DNA from: DATIUV01 sp049322755
GTDB taxonomy: Bacteria > Pseudomonadota > Gammaproteobacteria > Burkholderiales > UBA6910
DNA length: 64,000 bases
Reading direction: 5' to 3'
Assembly: GCA_049322755.1 (NCBI GenBank)
Contig: JBMOQX010000044.1
Span: forward strand, 7,798-71,797
The position numbers and the translations under genes are program-made. This document shows positions 44,625 to 52,338 of the stretch, in pieces. Position 1 is the stretch's first letter. Every line of letters begins with the position of its first letter. The notes below the pieces were generated by a model. That model was given only the letters and a program-made list of their open reading frames with translations, was not told where the DNA came from and did not search any database.

Positions 44625-46739
44625 TCACTTGAACGAGTAGGCGAGCTGCACCTTGAAGTTGCGCCCCGACTCGAGGGCGCCGGTGAAGACGCGCGAGTAG
44701 GCCTTGTCGAAGGCGTTATCGATGCCCAAATTGACCCGCAGGCCCTTGAGCGGTCGCGCGTTCGGCGTCCATGCGAAATAGAAGTCGTGGACCGCGTAGC
44801 CGCCGCGCCTCTCGGAAGGGTCGTTGACCTTGTTGAACTCCTTGGCGGCGAACATCCGCCAGCCGAGGATGGAGTTGATCTCCGATAGCTTCAGCGCGGT
44901 ATCGAGCGTGACTTCCGTCGGGGTCAGCACGCCGAGCTTTTCGCCGGTGCGCTCATCCTCGCCATTGATGGTGGAAAAACCGAGCGCTACACGGACACGA
45001 CGGTCCTCGTAGGACGCTTCGACTTCGCTGCCCCAGAGCTCGGCGTCCGCCACGTTGACCGCGCGGGTGGTGCCGTCGCAGTTGCCGGGAATAAAGGGAT
45101 TGCAACCGGCGAACAGTGCCGGCTGGATGACTTCCAGGTCGATGAAGTTCTCGCCCTCCATGCGAAAGTGAGAAGCCTTGATCCGGAAGCGGTCGTCCGG
45201 CCCAGCCACGTGTTTGAAGTCGAGACCCGCGCCGAACTCGACGGTGCGCACGCGCTGGGGCTTGAGGTCCGGGTTGGCGACGAAGCGGTTCGTGACGCCC
45301 GGTCCGACGGGAATGCGAAAGTGCACGCCCGAGAGAAACAGCTCGTTGATCGTCGGTGCGCGGAACGCCTCGGCGTAGTTGGCGAAGAGGAGCGACCACT
45401 TGGTGGGCAGGTAGCTCACGCCGACGCGCGGCGAGAGTTCCTGGTCTTCGTTGCTTTTGGCGATGGAGCTGGAGGATCTGTAGTGATCGTAGCGAAGCCC
45501 GGGAACGATCAGCACCTCGCCGGGGACGAGGCCGAAGGGCCGATCGACCCGGATCTCCGCCTGGCCGAACACGCCGGCGAAGTCCGAGTCGGCGTCGGGA
45601 ACCCCATCCCGCTCCCCCGACCCGGCCGCCCCTTTCTGCTGGTCGCGGAAGGTTTCTGCGCCGTAGGTGAAGGTGATGCCGATGTCGTCCGACCATTTCA
45701 ACCGCGAGCGGTTGTCCAGACGCAAGCCGACGGTGTCCACGTCCCGCTTGAGAAGCTCCCCTTTCGGCCCGGTGCCGTTGCCGTCGAGCCGCAGCTCGTC
45801 GGCCTGAAACGCCGTATAGTAGGCCGTGACGTCCAGGTCGATCAGCTTGTTCTGCGGGTTCTTGTAGCTGTAGGCGAGGCGAACGTTATCGGAGCGAATA
45901 TCTTTCTCGACCTGGTTGGGATCACCGGCGCCCTGGCCGTTGTTGGGCTCTTCGGCCTCGTTGCGGAAACGCTGAAACGAGGTTTCCACTCGGTGGTAAT
46001 CGGCGAAGTCCCATCCGGCCTTGGCCAGACCTGAAATGATGTCGTCATCGGTGCGGTCGAGCGTGCTGCCGTTACCGAGCTCGATCGAGCCGGAGTCCCG
46101 CTTGGTCACGCTGCCCAGGAGATCCACGCTCCCGGTGGGTCTTCCATAGGCGGTGAGGGTTCCGAGCTTTTCCCGGTTGACGGACTGGTAGCCGCCGGAG
46201 ACCGTCACTCCGGCCTTTTCTCCGGGAACCAGGAAGTCGTCGGCCCGCACCGTTCGAAACCCGATCAACCCGCCGATGCCACCGCTGCCGTAGAGGGAGG
46301 AGGCCGGGCCCCGCAGCACCTCCACGTCGCGCACCAGGCTCGGGTCGATGAAGAACCGCCCATCATGGCCGGAATCGAAGTTCTGCCGCGTGCCGTCGAT
46401 TGTGATGATGACATCGGGGCCGGAAAATCCGCGGATGCTGGGCACCTCGCCGGTGCGCCTCGGCCCGCCGGTGAACTCCACGTTCGGAACCCACTTGAGC
46501 ACGTCGTCCGGCGTCGACGGCTGCTGCTCCTGAATCTTCTCCCGGCCGATCACCGTGACCATCCCGGGATATTCGAAGGGATCGACGGGATTGCGCGTGG
46601 CAGTCACGCTCACCTGATCGAGGGTCGTTTCTTCGGAGGGATCGCTCTGCGCGTGGACCGGGTTCGACACACCCGCTCCGAAAAGAAGCAGAACTCCAAG
46701 AATCGTTCCGCCATTGACCGCTGGTTGTTGTTTCTGCAT
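44625..46739 (-). CDS. TonB-dependent hemoglobin/heme receptor
   Basis: 704 residues with a signal peptide (GGTILGVLLLFGAGVSNPVH) and a TonB box (ETTLDQVSVTATR). The plug (GFSGPDVIITIDGTRQNFDS, VEVLRGPASSLYGSGGIGGL) and beta-barrel are complete, ending in KVQLAYSFK with the terminal Phe two residues in. The heme-receptor FRAP/NPxL region is present: YAEAFRAPTINELFLSGVHF, then VANPDLKPQ, with a His between the motifs. TAAGGAGG lies upstream. It should import heme across the outer membrane with TonB-ExbBD. Confidence 0.92.
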   Translation of the reverse strand: MQKQQPAVNGGTILGVLLLFGAGVSNPVHAQSDPSEETTLDQVSVTATRNPVDPFEYPGMVTVIGREKIQEQQPSTPDDVLKWVPNVEFTGGPRRTGEVPSIRGFSGPDVIITIDGTRQNFDSGHDGRFFIDPSLVRDVEVLRGPASSLYGSGGIGGLIGFRTVRADDFLVPGEKAGVTVSGGYQSVNREKLGTLTAYGRPTGSVDLLGSVTKRDSGSIELGNGSTLDRTDDDIISGLAKAGWDFADYHRVETSFQRFRNEAEEPNNGQGAGDPNQVEKDIRSDNVRLAYSYKNPQNKLIDLDVTAYYTAFQADELRLDGNGTGPKGELLKRDVDTVGLRLDNRSRLKWSDDIGITFTYGAETFRDQQKGAAGSGERDGVPDADSDFAGVFGQAEIRVDRPFGLVPGEVLIVPGLRYDHYRSSSSIAKSNEDQELSPRVGVSYLPTKWSLLFANYAEAFRAPTINELFLSGVHFRIPVGPGVTNRFVANPDLKPQRVRTVEFGAGLDFKHVAGPDDRFRIKASHFRMEGENFIDLEVIQPALFAGCNPFIPGNCDGTTRAVNVADAELWGSEVEASYEDRRVRVALGFSTINGEDERTGEKLGVLTPTEVTLDTALKLSEINSILGWRMFAAKEFNKVNDPSERRGGYAVHDFYFAWTPNARPLKGLRVNLGIDNAFDKAYSRVFTGALESGRNFKVQLAYSFK

Positions 46740-46775
46740 ATCAGCCTCCTTAGCTGGGCAAGTCGCTCATTGACC

Positions 46776-46811
46776 GGCTGGCTGTTCAGCGTGAGGCTGA
46801 TTGGCTGGCTG
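46776..46811 (-). promoter_or_regulatory. Paired CAGCCAGCC-type leader motif, locus 5
   Basis: Two exact GGCTGGCTG copies on the plus strand at 46776-46784 and 46803-46811, start-to-start 27 bases. They end 36 bases before the heme receptor ATG. No good Fur box was found in the remaining spacer to 46855. Confidence 0.6.
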
Positions 46812-46855
46812 CGTGGCGGATCAGGTTATTACTACGGTTGTGGTGTATACCCTTG

Positions 46856-47029
46856 TCAGGAAAAATCGGTGATCATACGAACGATCGGATAGAGGGCCAC
46901 CGAAGCCGCTGCGATGCCCGCGACGAACAGGACCCGCCAAAAAAGCGCGACGATGAACCGGCGAAAGCCCTTGGGGAGCCTGAGCCCTGTGGTTCGGGCA
47001 GCGGGATTGTTGCAACCCGTCGGCGTCAC
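46856..47029 (-). CDS. 57-residue membrane protein coupled to the FTR1 gene
   Basis: The GTG at 47029 overlaps the FTR1 stop (GTGA). The protein reads TPTGCNNPAARTTGLRLPKG, then FRRFIVALFWRVLFVAGIAA with a single hydrophobic helix. It is the last gene of the hemP-tonB-exbBD-FTR1 operon. No family recognised; a small accessory subunit of the permease is possible. Confidence 0.55.
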   Translation of the reverse strand: MTPTGCNNPAARTTGLRLPKGFRRFIVALFWRVLFVAGIAAASVALYPIVRMITDFS

Positions 47030-49008
47030 GATGGGCTCGGTGGGGCTTCTTTCGGGCGCCGGGCGCTGGCGTAGCTGTAGGTAAAGCCGGCGACGACGGC
47101 CAGCAGCAGCACGGCCTGCAGTCCAAGCGACTGCGCGGTCGGGAAGATCCCGAGGAATGGCACGCTGGGAAACGCCACCAGATCGGCCGGCAGGCGGCCG
47201 GCCTCCTGCAGCGCGGCCACACCCTGGCCGGCGAATACCACCGCCAGCAGCGCCAGCAGCACCGAGCTGGCGCCGAAGAACAGCCCGATGGGCAGCCGCA
47301 CGCTGTAGCGGAAGATCCCCCAGGAGGCGGCCATCAGCGCCACCACCGCGCACAGAAAACCGGCGACGATGGAGCCTCCGCCGGTGTCGCCGGTTTGCAC
47401 CCATAGCGCCTGATAAAAGAGCACCGTTTCGAATACCTCCCGGTAGACGGCGAGGAACGACACTGCGCCCAGCGCCCACAGCGTGCCTTTCGACAGGACG
47501 CCCTTAAGCCGCGCCTCGATGAACTCCTTCCACGCCGTGGCGTAGGCCTTGCCATGGAGCCAGAAACCGACATAGAGCAGGATTGCCGCCGCGATCAGCG
47601 CGGTGATGCCCTCGGTCATCTCCCGGCCGGCGCCGCTGATGTGGACCAGATAGTTCGCCGCAAACCATGTGACGATGCCGAGCGCAAGCGCCCCGATCCA
47701 GCCGGCATGGACGTATCCCATGGCGTCCCGGCGATTGGCCTTGACCAGGAAGGCGCCGACCGCCGCCAGCACCAGGATGGCCTCCAGCCCCTCGCGTAGC
47801 AGGATGACGAATGCCGACACCGCGGCTGCGGTGGGCGAGATCCCGCCGCCGCTCAGGCGCTGGTCCGCCCGCTCCAGCAACGCCTGAATCGCCTCGGCAC
47901 TCCGCTCCACGTCGGCTGCCGGCGCGCCCGAGCGCAGCAGGCCGCGATACGCCATCATGGCATTCTCCACTTCGACGCGCAGGGCGCTGTCCACCGCGTC
48001 CAGGCTCGCCTCGGCGAGCTCGAACCCTTCCAGGTAGGCGTTGACCGCAAGCCGCTGGGCCTCGTCCCGGTCGCCGCGGCGGTAGGCCTCGGCGCTTTGC
48101 GCAAGCAGGTGGCGGCTGACGGCGATGGGCGAGCCCGAGGCGGGCTCCAGTTCATTCGGATGGGCGACCAGCCAGGCCATGACCGCGACTGCGTCGGGGC
48201 CGTGCTTTTCCGCTACCTCCTTGCGGGTGAGGGTGGCGAGGGGCTTTATTGCCGTGAACACGTCCTTACCAATGCCCTCCTTCCATAGCGAGGCGCCCTT
48301 CTGCGCCAACGCCGGATCGGTGGCCAGGCCCGCGACGTGGGACGCCAGGGTCCAGCGCTGATCCTCGGACAGATGGCGGAAGCCCGTCATGGGCGTCCCT
48401 TCCACCCCGAGGGTGATGGCGCTGTAGAGCCCGTACACGCTGCGGCTCGCCATGCGCGCGGCATCGTGGAAGTTGCTGGGCGCCGGGTCCATGCCCTTCG
48501 CCGCCGGCCCGTCACCGCGCCCTTCAGTTCCATGGCAGGCGGCACACTGGTCCCGGTACAGCTTCGCAGCAGCGGCGAGATCCGGCGCCCGCTTGGGCGT
48601 CACCGTCAGGTGATAGGCCTCGATCACTTGCCCGCGCACGCCGAATGCGAGCCCGGAAATCTCCGCGCCCGGCGCCTTGGCTTCGATTCGCGCCTTGAGC
48701 TGCGCCGCCTGCTCCAATAGAGCGCCTTGCGCCGGGTTGTCAGGCAGCTTCCTCAACAGCACCAGCACCTGCCCGGCAAACTCCAGCTGCTCCCGGTACT
48801 CGGCCTCGTCGAGTACCTTCCCCTCCTGCACGAACTCCGAGTAGTCGACGCTCACGTAATCGAGCATGTGGACGATGGTCTGGGCGTCGCGCAGATCCTC
48901 GGTGCCCAGCGGCTGGCCGGCGGCGGCGCCGACAAGGCCGGCCATCAGCGCGGCGAGCAGCCAACGCGCGATGACGGGAACGACGGCGGCACGGCGCAGC
49001 AGACTCAT
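47026..49008 (-). CDS. FTR1-family iron permease with N-terminal cytochrome c domain
   Basis: 660 residues, signal peptide at the start. A periplasmic segment carries one c-type heme site, CAACH near residue 153, in YRDQCAACHGTEGRGDGPAA. A helical region follows, then the FTR1 membrane domain from about residue 390 with two REXXE iron motifs: LLREGLEAILVLAAVGAFLV (near 404) and VYREVFETVLFYQALW (near 522). FTR1/EfeU proteins import ferrous/ferric iron after oxidation. A fused cytochrome suggests electron transfer at the entrance. It overlaps exbD by 4 bases. Confidence 0.9.
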   Translation of the reverse strand: MSLLRRAAVVPVIARWLLAALMAGLVGAAAGQPLGTEDLRDAQTIVHMLDYVSVDYSEFVQEGKVLDEAEYREQLEFAGQVLVLLRKLPDNPAQGALLEQAAQLKARIEAKAPGAEISGLAFGVRGQVIEAYHLTVTPKRAPDLAAAAKLYRDQCAACHGTEGRGDGPAAKGMDPAPSNFHDAARMASRSVYGLYSAITLGVEGTPMTGFRHLSEDQRWTLASHVAGLATDPALAQKGASLWKEGIGKDVFTAIKPLATLTRKEVAEKHGPDAVAVMAWLVAHPNELEPASGSPIAVSRHLLAQSAEAYRRGDRDEAQRLAVNAYLEGFELAEASLDAVDSALRVEVENAMMAYRGLLRSGAPAADVERSAEAIQALLERADQRLSGGGISPTAAAVSAFVILLREGLEAILVLAAVGAFLVKANRRDAMGYVHAGWIGALALGIVTWFAANYLVHISGAGREMTEGITALIAAAILLYVGFWLHGKAYATAWKEFIEARLKGVLSKGTLWALGAVSFLAVYREVFETVLFYQALWVQTGDTGGGSIVAGFLCAVVALMAASWGIFRYSVRLPIGLFFGASSVLLALLAVVFAGQGVAALQEAGRLPADLVAFPSVPFLGIFPTAQSLGLQAVLLLAVVAGFTYSYASARRPKEAPPSPS

Positions 49009-49436
49009 GGCGCATCTCCGGTTGGCGTTGGATCGGTGACGAAGCCGATGCGCGCCAGCCCGCTCTTCGCCGCCAGCGACATCACCTCGGCGACGCGCTC
49101 GTAGGGCGTCAGGCGGTCGGCGTGGATGTGCAGCTCGGGCTGCGGCGTCGTCGCGGCGGCATCGCGCAGGCGATTCTCCAGCGCCGCCAGGGTGAGCTGC
49201 TCGCCGTTCCAGAAGATCTCGCCGCTTTCGCGGATGCCGAGCTGGACGTTCTCCGGCTGCGTCAGGTTCACCTCGCTGGAAGCCTTCGGCAGGTCGATCT
49301 TCACCGCGTGGGTGAGCAGCGGCGCGGTGATGATGAAGATGATGAGCAGCACCAGCATCACGTCGATCAGCGGGATCATGTTGATCTCGCTCATCGGCTG
49401 GTTGCGGGCGCCGCTGTCGAAGCCGCCGAAGGCCAT
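49005..49436 (-). CDS. exbD: TonB-system biopolymer transport protein ExbD
   Basis: 143 residues. NMIPLIDVMLVLLIIFIITA holds the membrane helix with the essential Asp; the periplasmic domain ends RVAEVMSLAAKSGLARIGFV. The ATG at 49436 overlaps the exbB stop (TGATG). A GTG one codon upstream is possible. With ExbB it powers TonB. Confidence 0.94.
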   Translation of the reverse strand: MAFGGFDSGARNQPMSEINMIPLIDVMLVLLIIFIITAPLLTHAVKIDLPKASSEVNLTQPENVQLGIRESGEIFWNGEQLTLAALENRLRDAAATTPQPELHIHADRLTPYERVAEVMSLAAKSGLARIGFVTDPTPTGDAP

Positions 49437-50179
49437 CACGCGCCTCCCGCCGCCGGCACCGCGCGCACCGTCGCCGGCGCGGCGGCGGCGCCGACGCTGC
49501 GGCCGCTCACGCCCGTGGACATGAACGCGAACACGTCGTGGGCGAAGCCGTCCAGCTCGGAGAGCAGCACGCGGTTGGCGCGGGTGAAGTAGTTGTACCC
49601 CAGCACCGCGGGGATGGCGACCGCGAGCCCCAGCGCGGTCATGATCAGCGCCTCGCCCACCGGCCCCGCCACCTTGTCCAGCGTGCCCTGCCCGGAGAGC
49701 CCGATCGCCAGCAGCGCGTGGTAGATCCCCCAGACGGTGCCGAACAGGCCGATGAACGGCGCGCTGGAGCCCACCGAGGCGAGGAAGGTGAGCCCCGACT
49801 CGAGCCGCGCGGTGTCGCGCTCGATCGAGCGGCGCAGCGCGCGGGTCAGGAATTCGTCGGCGCTGCCGGCCTCGATCAGCCGGTGGCTGCCGCCCCGGGC
49901 GTACTGGTCGCAGGCGGCGAAGGCGCTCTCGGCCAGCCGCGAGAACGGATCGGCGGCACCCTGCCCGGCGAGCTGCGCGCGCACCGCCGCCAGGCTGGGC
50001 GCCTCCCAGAACGACCTGAGGAAGCGCCGGGCGCGCCGGCGGGTCAACGCGTTCATCGCCGAGCGGGTGACGATCAGGTACCAGGTCCCCACCGACATGA
50101 ACACCATCACCAGCAGGATGAATTTCGCCACCGCATCGGCGTTGGCGAGAAAGTGGGCGAAGCCCAGGGATTCCTGCAT
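49436..50179 (-). CDS. exbB: TonB-system proton channel ExbB
   Basis: 247 residues, three helices. MSVGTWYLIVTRSAMNALTR, VGSSAPFIGLFGTVWGIYHA and MTALGLAVAIPAVLGYNYFT are family blocks. It starts 2 bases past tonB and overlaps exbD. Distinct from the exbB-like gene at 10 kb, which clusters with lipid A genes. Confidence 0.94.
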   Translation of the reverse strand: MQESLGFAHFLANADAVAKFILLVMVFMSVGTWYLIVTRSAMNALTRRRARRFLRSFWEAPSLAAVRAQLAGQGAADPFSRLAESAFAACDQYARGGSHRLIEAGSADEFLTRALRRSIERDTARLESGLTFLASVGSSAPFIGLFGTVWGIYHALLAIGLSGQGTLDKVAGPVGEALIMTALGLAVAIPAVLGYNYFTRANRVLLSELDGFAHDVFAFMSTGVSGRSVGAAAAPATVRAVPAAGGA

Positions 50180-50181
50180 CG

Positions 50182-50877
50182 TCAGCCTTTCAACGTGAAC
50201 GAGATCGGGATCACCACCCACGCCTCCACCGGCGTCGCGCCGCGGCGGGCGGGAACGAACTTCCAGCGCCAGACGGTGGAAAGCGCGGACTGGTCCAGGC
50301 GCTCGTGGCCGCTCGTCTGCTTCACCTCCACCTGCTGGGGCACGCCGTCGGCGGACACCAGCACGCGCAGCAGCACCCGTCCCTCTTCGCCCAGCCGCCG
50401 GGAAAGCGGCGGATACGCCGGCGCCGGGTTGCTCAGGTAGTCGGCGTCGAAGCGCGGCGCCACCAGCGGCGGCGGCGGCGCCGGGGGCGCCGGCGGCGCG
50501 GCCACCAGCGGCGGCGGCTCCGGCGCGGTGATGACGGGCGCCTGCACGGCAGGCGGCTCGGGCGTCGGCACGGCCTCCGGCACCGCCAGGATCGGTTTCG
50601 GCTTCGGCTTGGGCGGATCCGGCTTCTTCACCACCGGCTTCGGCTTGGGCGGCTCCGGGACCGGCTCCTCCTTCGCCGGCGCCTCGACCCGCGGCTGGAC
50701 GAAGCTCACCATCACCACCGCCATGTCCTTCATCAGCGCCTGGGCGGGCGCGTACTGCCACAGCGCCCAGAACGCGGCGGCGTGCGCGCCCAGCACCAGC
50801 ACAAAGCCGACGACGCGGCTGGCGCTCTCGGGCGAAAAGCCGGGGATCGGCCAGCGGGAGAGCAACGGGACCGCCAC
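50182..50877 (-). CDS. tonB: Energy transducer TonB
   Basis: 231 residues from GTG 50877. One N-terminal helix (VVGFVLVLGAHAAAFWALWQ), a Pro-rich periplasmic spacer with KPKPVVKK and PKPKPKPI repeats, and the C-terminal domain (PAYPPLSRRLGEEGRVLLRV, LVSADGVPQQVEVKQTSGHE, VWRWKFVPARRG). It carries proton-motive energy to the outer-membrane receptors. It begins 9 bases after hemP. Confidence 0.94.
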   Translation of the reverse strand: MAVPLLSRWPIPGFSPESASRVVGFVLVLGAHAAAFWALWQYAPAQALMKDMAVVMVSFVQPRVEAPAKEEPVPEPPKPKPVVKKPDPPKPKPKPILAVPEAVPTPEPPAVQAPVITAPEPPPLVAAPPAPPAPPPPLVAPRFDADYLSNPAPAYPPLSRRLGEEGRVLLRVLVSADGVPQQVEVKQTSGHERLDQSALSTVWRWKFVPARRGATPVEAWVVIPISFTLKG

Positions 50878-50886
50878 GGCGCCGGC

Positions 50887-51093
50887 TCACGCGGTGAGGA
50901 TCAGGCGGCCGTGCTGGGTCAGGCGCAGCCGGTACTCGCGACCACCGTGGACGATCACCAGTTCGCCGGCTTCACCCAACAGTTCCCGGCTCGATACTTT
51001 GCGCGCAACTGCGCCCGCCGGAGGCTCCCCGTCCGGCGCGGAGGCGGCGATCTTGCTTTGCTCCACCGGATCCCTCCCTGGATTTCGTGTCAT
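50887..51093 (-). CDS. hemP: Hemin uptake protein HemP
   Basis: 68 residues. VSSRELLGEAGELVIVHGGR followed by EYRLRLTQHGRLILTA is the HemP pattern. The leading 30 residues are longer than in minimal family members. It is the first gene of the hemP-tonB-exbB-exbD-FTR1 operon and starts 5 bases from a Fur-like box at 51098-51116, so tight iron repression is expected. Confidence 0.9.
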   Translation of the reverse strand: MTRNPGRDPVEQSKIAASAPDGEPPAGAVARKVSSRELLGEAGELVIVHGGREYRLRLTQHGRLILTA

Positions 51094-51097
51094 GGTT

Positions 51098-51116
51098 GCA
51101 AATGATAACGATTCCT
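51098..51116. promoter_or_regulatory. fur box: Fur-box-like site at the hemP start
   Basis: GCAAATGATAACGATTCCT contains AATGATAA.GATT, about 11 of 19 consensus positions. It overlaps the ribosome binding region of hemP, so Fur could block both the promoter and translation start. Confidence 0.55.
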
Positions 51117-51224
51117 ATTTTAACTCGCAACGCCTTTTCGATGATCTTTCTTAACCCAATAAATTCTATGGTTATTTTTAGCGCAGAGCGGTTGGTTCAA
51201 GGATGGCTTGCATTTTTTGTCTTC

Positions 51225-51243
51225 TTTATTGATAATCATTCCC
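51225..51243. promoter_or_regulatory. fur box: Fur-box-like site upstream of bfd
   Basis: TTTATTGATAATCATTCCC contains the exact core GATAATCATT and matches 14 of 19 consensus positions. It sits 14 bases before the bfd ATG, in an AT-rich 160-base region between divergent hemP and bfd. Confidence 0.65.
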
Positions 51244-51256
51244 AACAGGAGCCGTC

Positions 51257-51448
51257 ATGTACATCTGCCTCTGCAACGCCATCACCGATCGGGAAATCCG
51301 CCAGTGCGCCGAGCTGGGCGCATCCTCGGTGGAGGAGCTGCGCGAGACGCTCGGCGTCGCCTCCTGCTGCGGTCGCTGCGAGCATGCGGCGCGCGAACTC
51401 CTGCACGAGTGCCACGGGAACTGCCCGACGGTGCTCGATCCCGCCTGA
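51257..51448 (+). CDS. bfd: Bacterioferritin-associated ferredoxin
   Basis: 63 residues: MYICLCNAITDREIRQCAEL, then GVASCCGRCEHAARELLHEC. Four cysteines (CLC, CCGRC) bind a [2Fe-2S] cluster. Bfd reduces bacterioferritin iron cores for release when iron is short. It sits behind a Fur-like box and 130 bases before bfr. Confidence 0.94.
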   Translation: MYICLCNAITDREIRQCAELGASSVEELRETLGVASCCGRCEHAARELLHECHGNCPTVLDPA

Positions 51449-51578
51449 TCCCCGCCTGCCCGCTTCCTCCGCCTGCGCCGCGGTGCTAGCCTTAGAGGCT
51501 CACCCGGTGACGTGACCGCCTGGTCCGGTCAGACGCGCCGCCCCATCGACCCGCCAGGGTCCCAGTCCGGAGGCTGCG

Positions 51579-52046
51579 ATGAAAGGCGACAAGAAAGTCA
51601 TCGAGCACCTGAACAAGGTGCTCTACAACGAACTCACCGCGATCAACCAGTATTTCCTGCACGCCAAGATGTTCGAGAACTGGGGGCTCAAGAAGCTCCA
51701 CGATCACGAGTACCACGAGTCGGTGGACGAGATGAAGCATGCCGACAAGCTGATCGCGCGCATCCTGTTCCTCGAGGGCCTGCCCAACCTGCAGGACCTG
51801 GGCAAGCTGATGATCGGCGAGAGCGTGCCGGAGGCGCTCGGCTGCGACCTGAAGATGGAGCGGAAGGCGCACCCGGACCTGAAGGCGGCCATCGCCCACT
51901 GCGAGAGCGCCGGCGACTACGTTTCGCGCGAACTGTTCGAGGACATCCTCGATTCCGAGGAAGAGCACATCGACTGGCTGGAAACCCAGCTCGAGCTGAT
52001 CGAGAAGCTGGGCCTGCAGAACTACCTGCAGTCGCAGATGTCCTGA
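51579..52046 (+). CDS. bfr: Bacterioferritin
   Basis: 155 residues, normal length. LYNELTAINQYFLHAKMFEN, then EYHESVDEMKHADKLIARIL and YVSRELFEDILDSEEEHIDW show the di-iron ferroxidase ligands. The Met in VDEMKHAD is at the position of the heme-ligating Met52. It stores iron as a 24-mer with heme at dimer interfaces. Confidence 0.95.
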   Translation: MKGDKKVIEHLNKVLYNELTAINQYFLHAKMFENWGLKKLHDHEYHESVDEMKHADKLIARILFLEGLPNLQDLGKLMIGESVPEALGCDLKMERKAHPDLKAAIAHCESAGDYVSRELFEDILDSEEEHIDWLETQLELIEKLGLQNYLQSQMS

Positions 52047-52269
52047 CGCCCGACGTAGCGCCGGGCGCGGGCATTCCCAGGGCGCGCAAGGCTCGCCATC
52101 CGCCGCGGCGCGGCGGGGTTCCCTTTACGCCATCCGCCGTCCTGACGGGGGCGTTTCGGCAGAATCGGCTCGTGCCTGCCGAGCGCACCTGGCGATGGCA
52201 CGGCTCTGTCCACTCCTGCACCCCGGCGTCGAGCCGGCGAGGCCTTGCAAGCGGCGTCGAACCGGATAC

Positions 52270-52283
52270 GGAACGTGCGTTCC
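52270..52283. promoter_or_regulatory. Palindromic operator-like site before the GH15 gene
   Basis: GGAACGTGCGTTCC is an inverted repeat with 6-base arms and a 2-base spacer, followed after 7 bases by another half site, GGAACG (52291-52296). It lies 56 bases upstream of ATG 52339 in a 290-base region holding no gene. A repressor site is plausible; the regulator is unknown. Confidence 0.4.
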
Positions 52284-52338
52284 AACATTTGGAACGTGGC
52301 GCCATTCATCCGCCGCGAACCGGGGAGACCCGCAGACG

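Noticed and set aside
46812..46855. Fur box in the heme receptor leader
   Set aside because: TCAGGTTATTACTACGG has too few matches to the 19-bp consensus.
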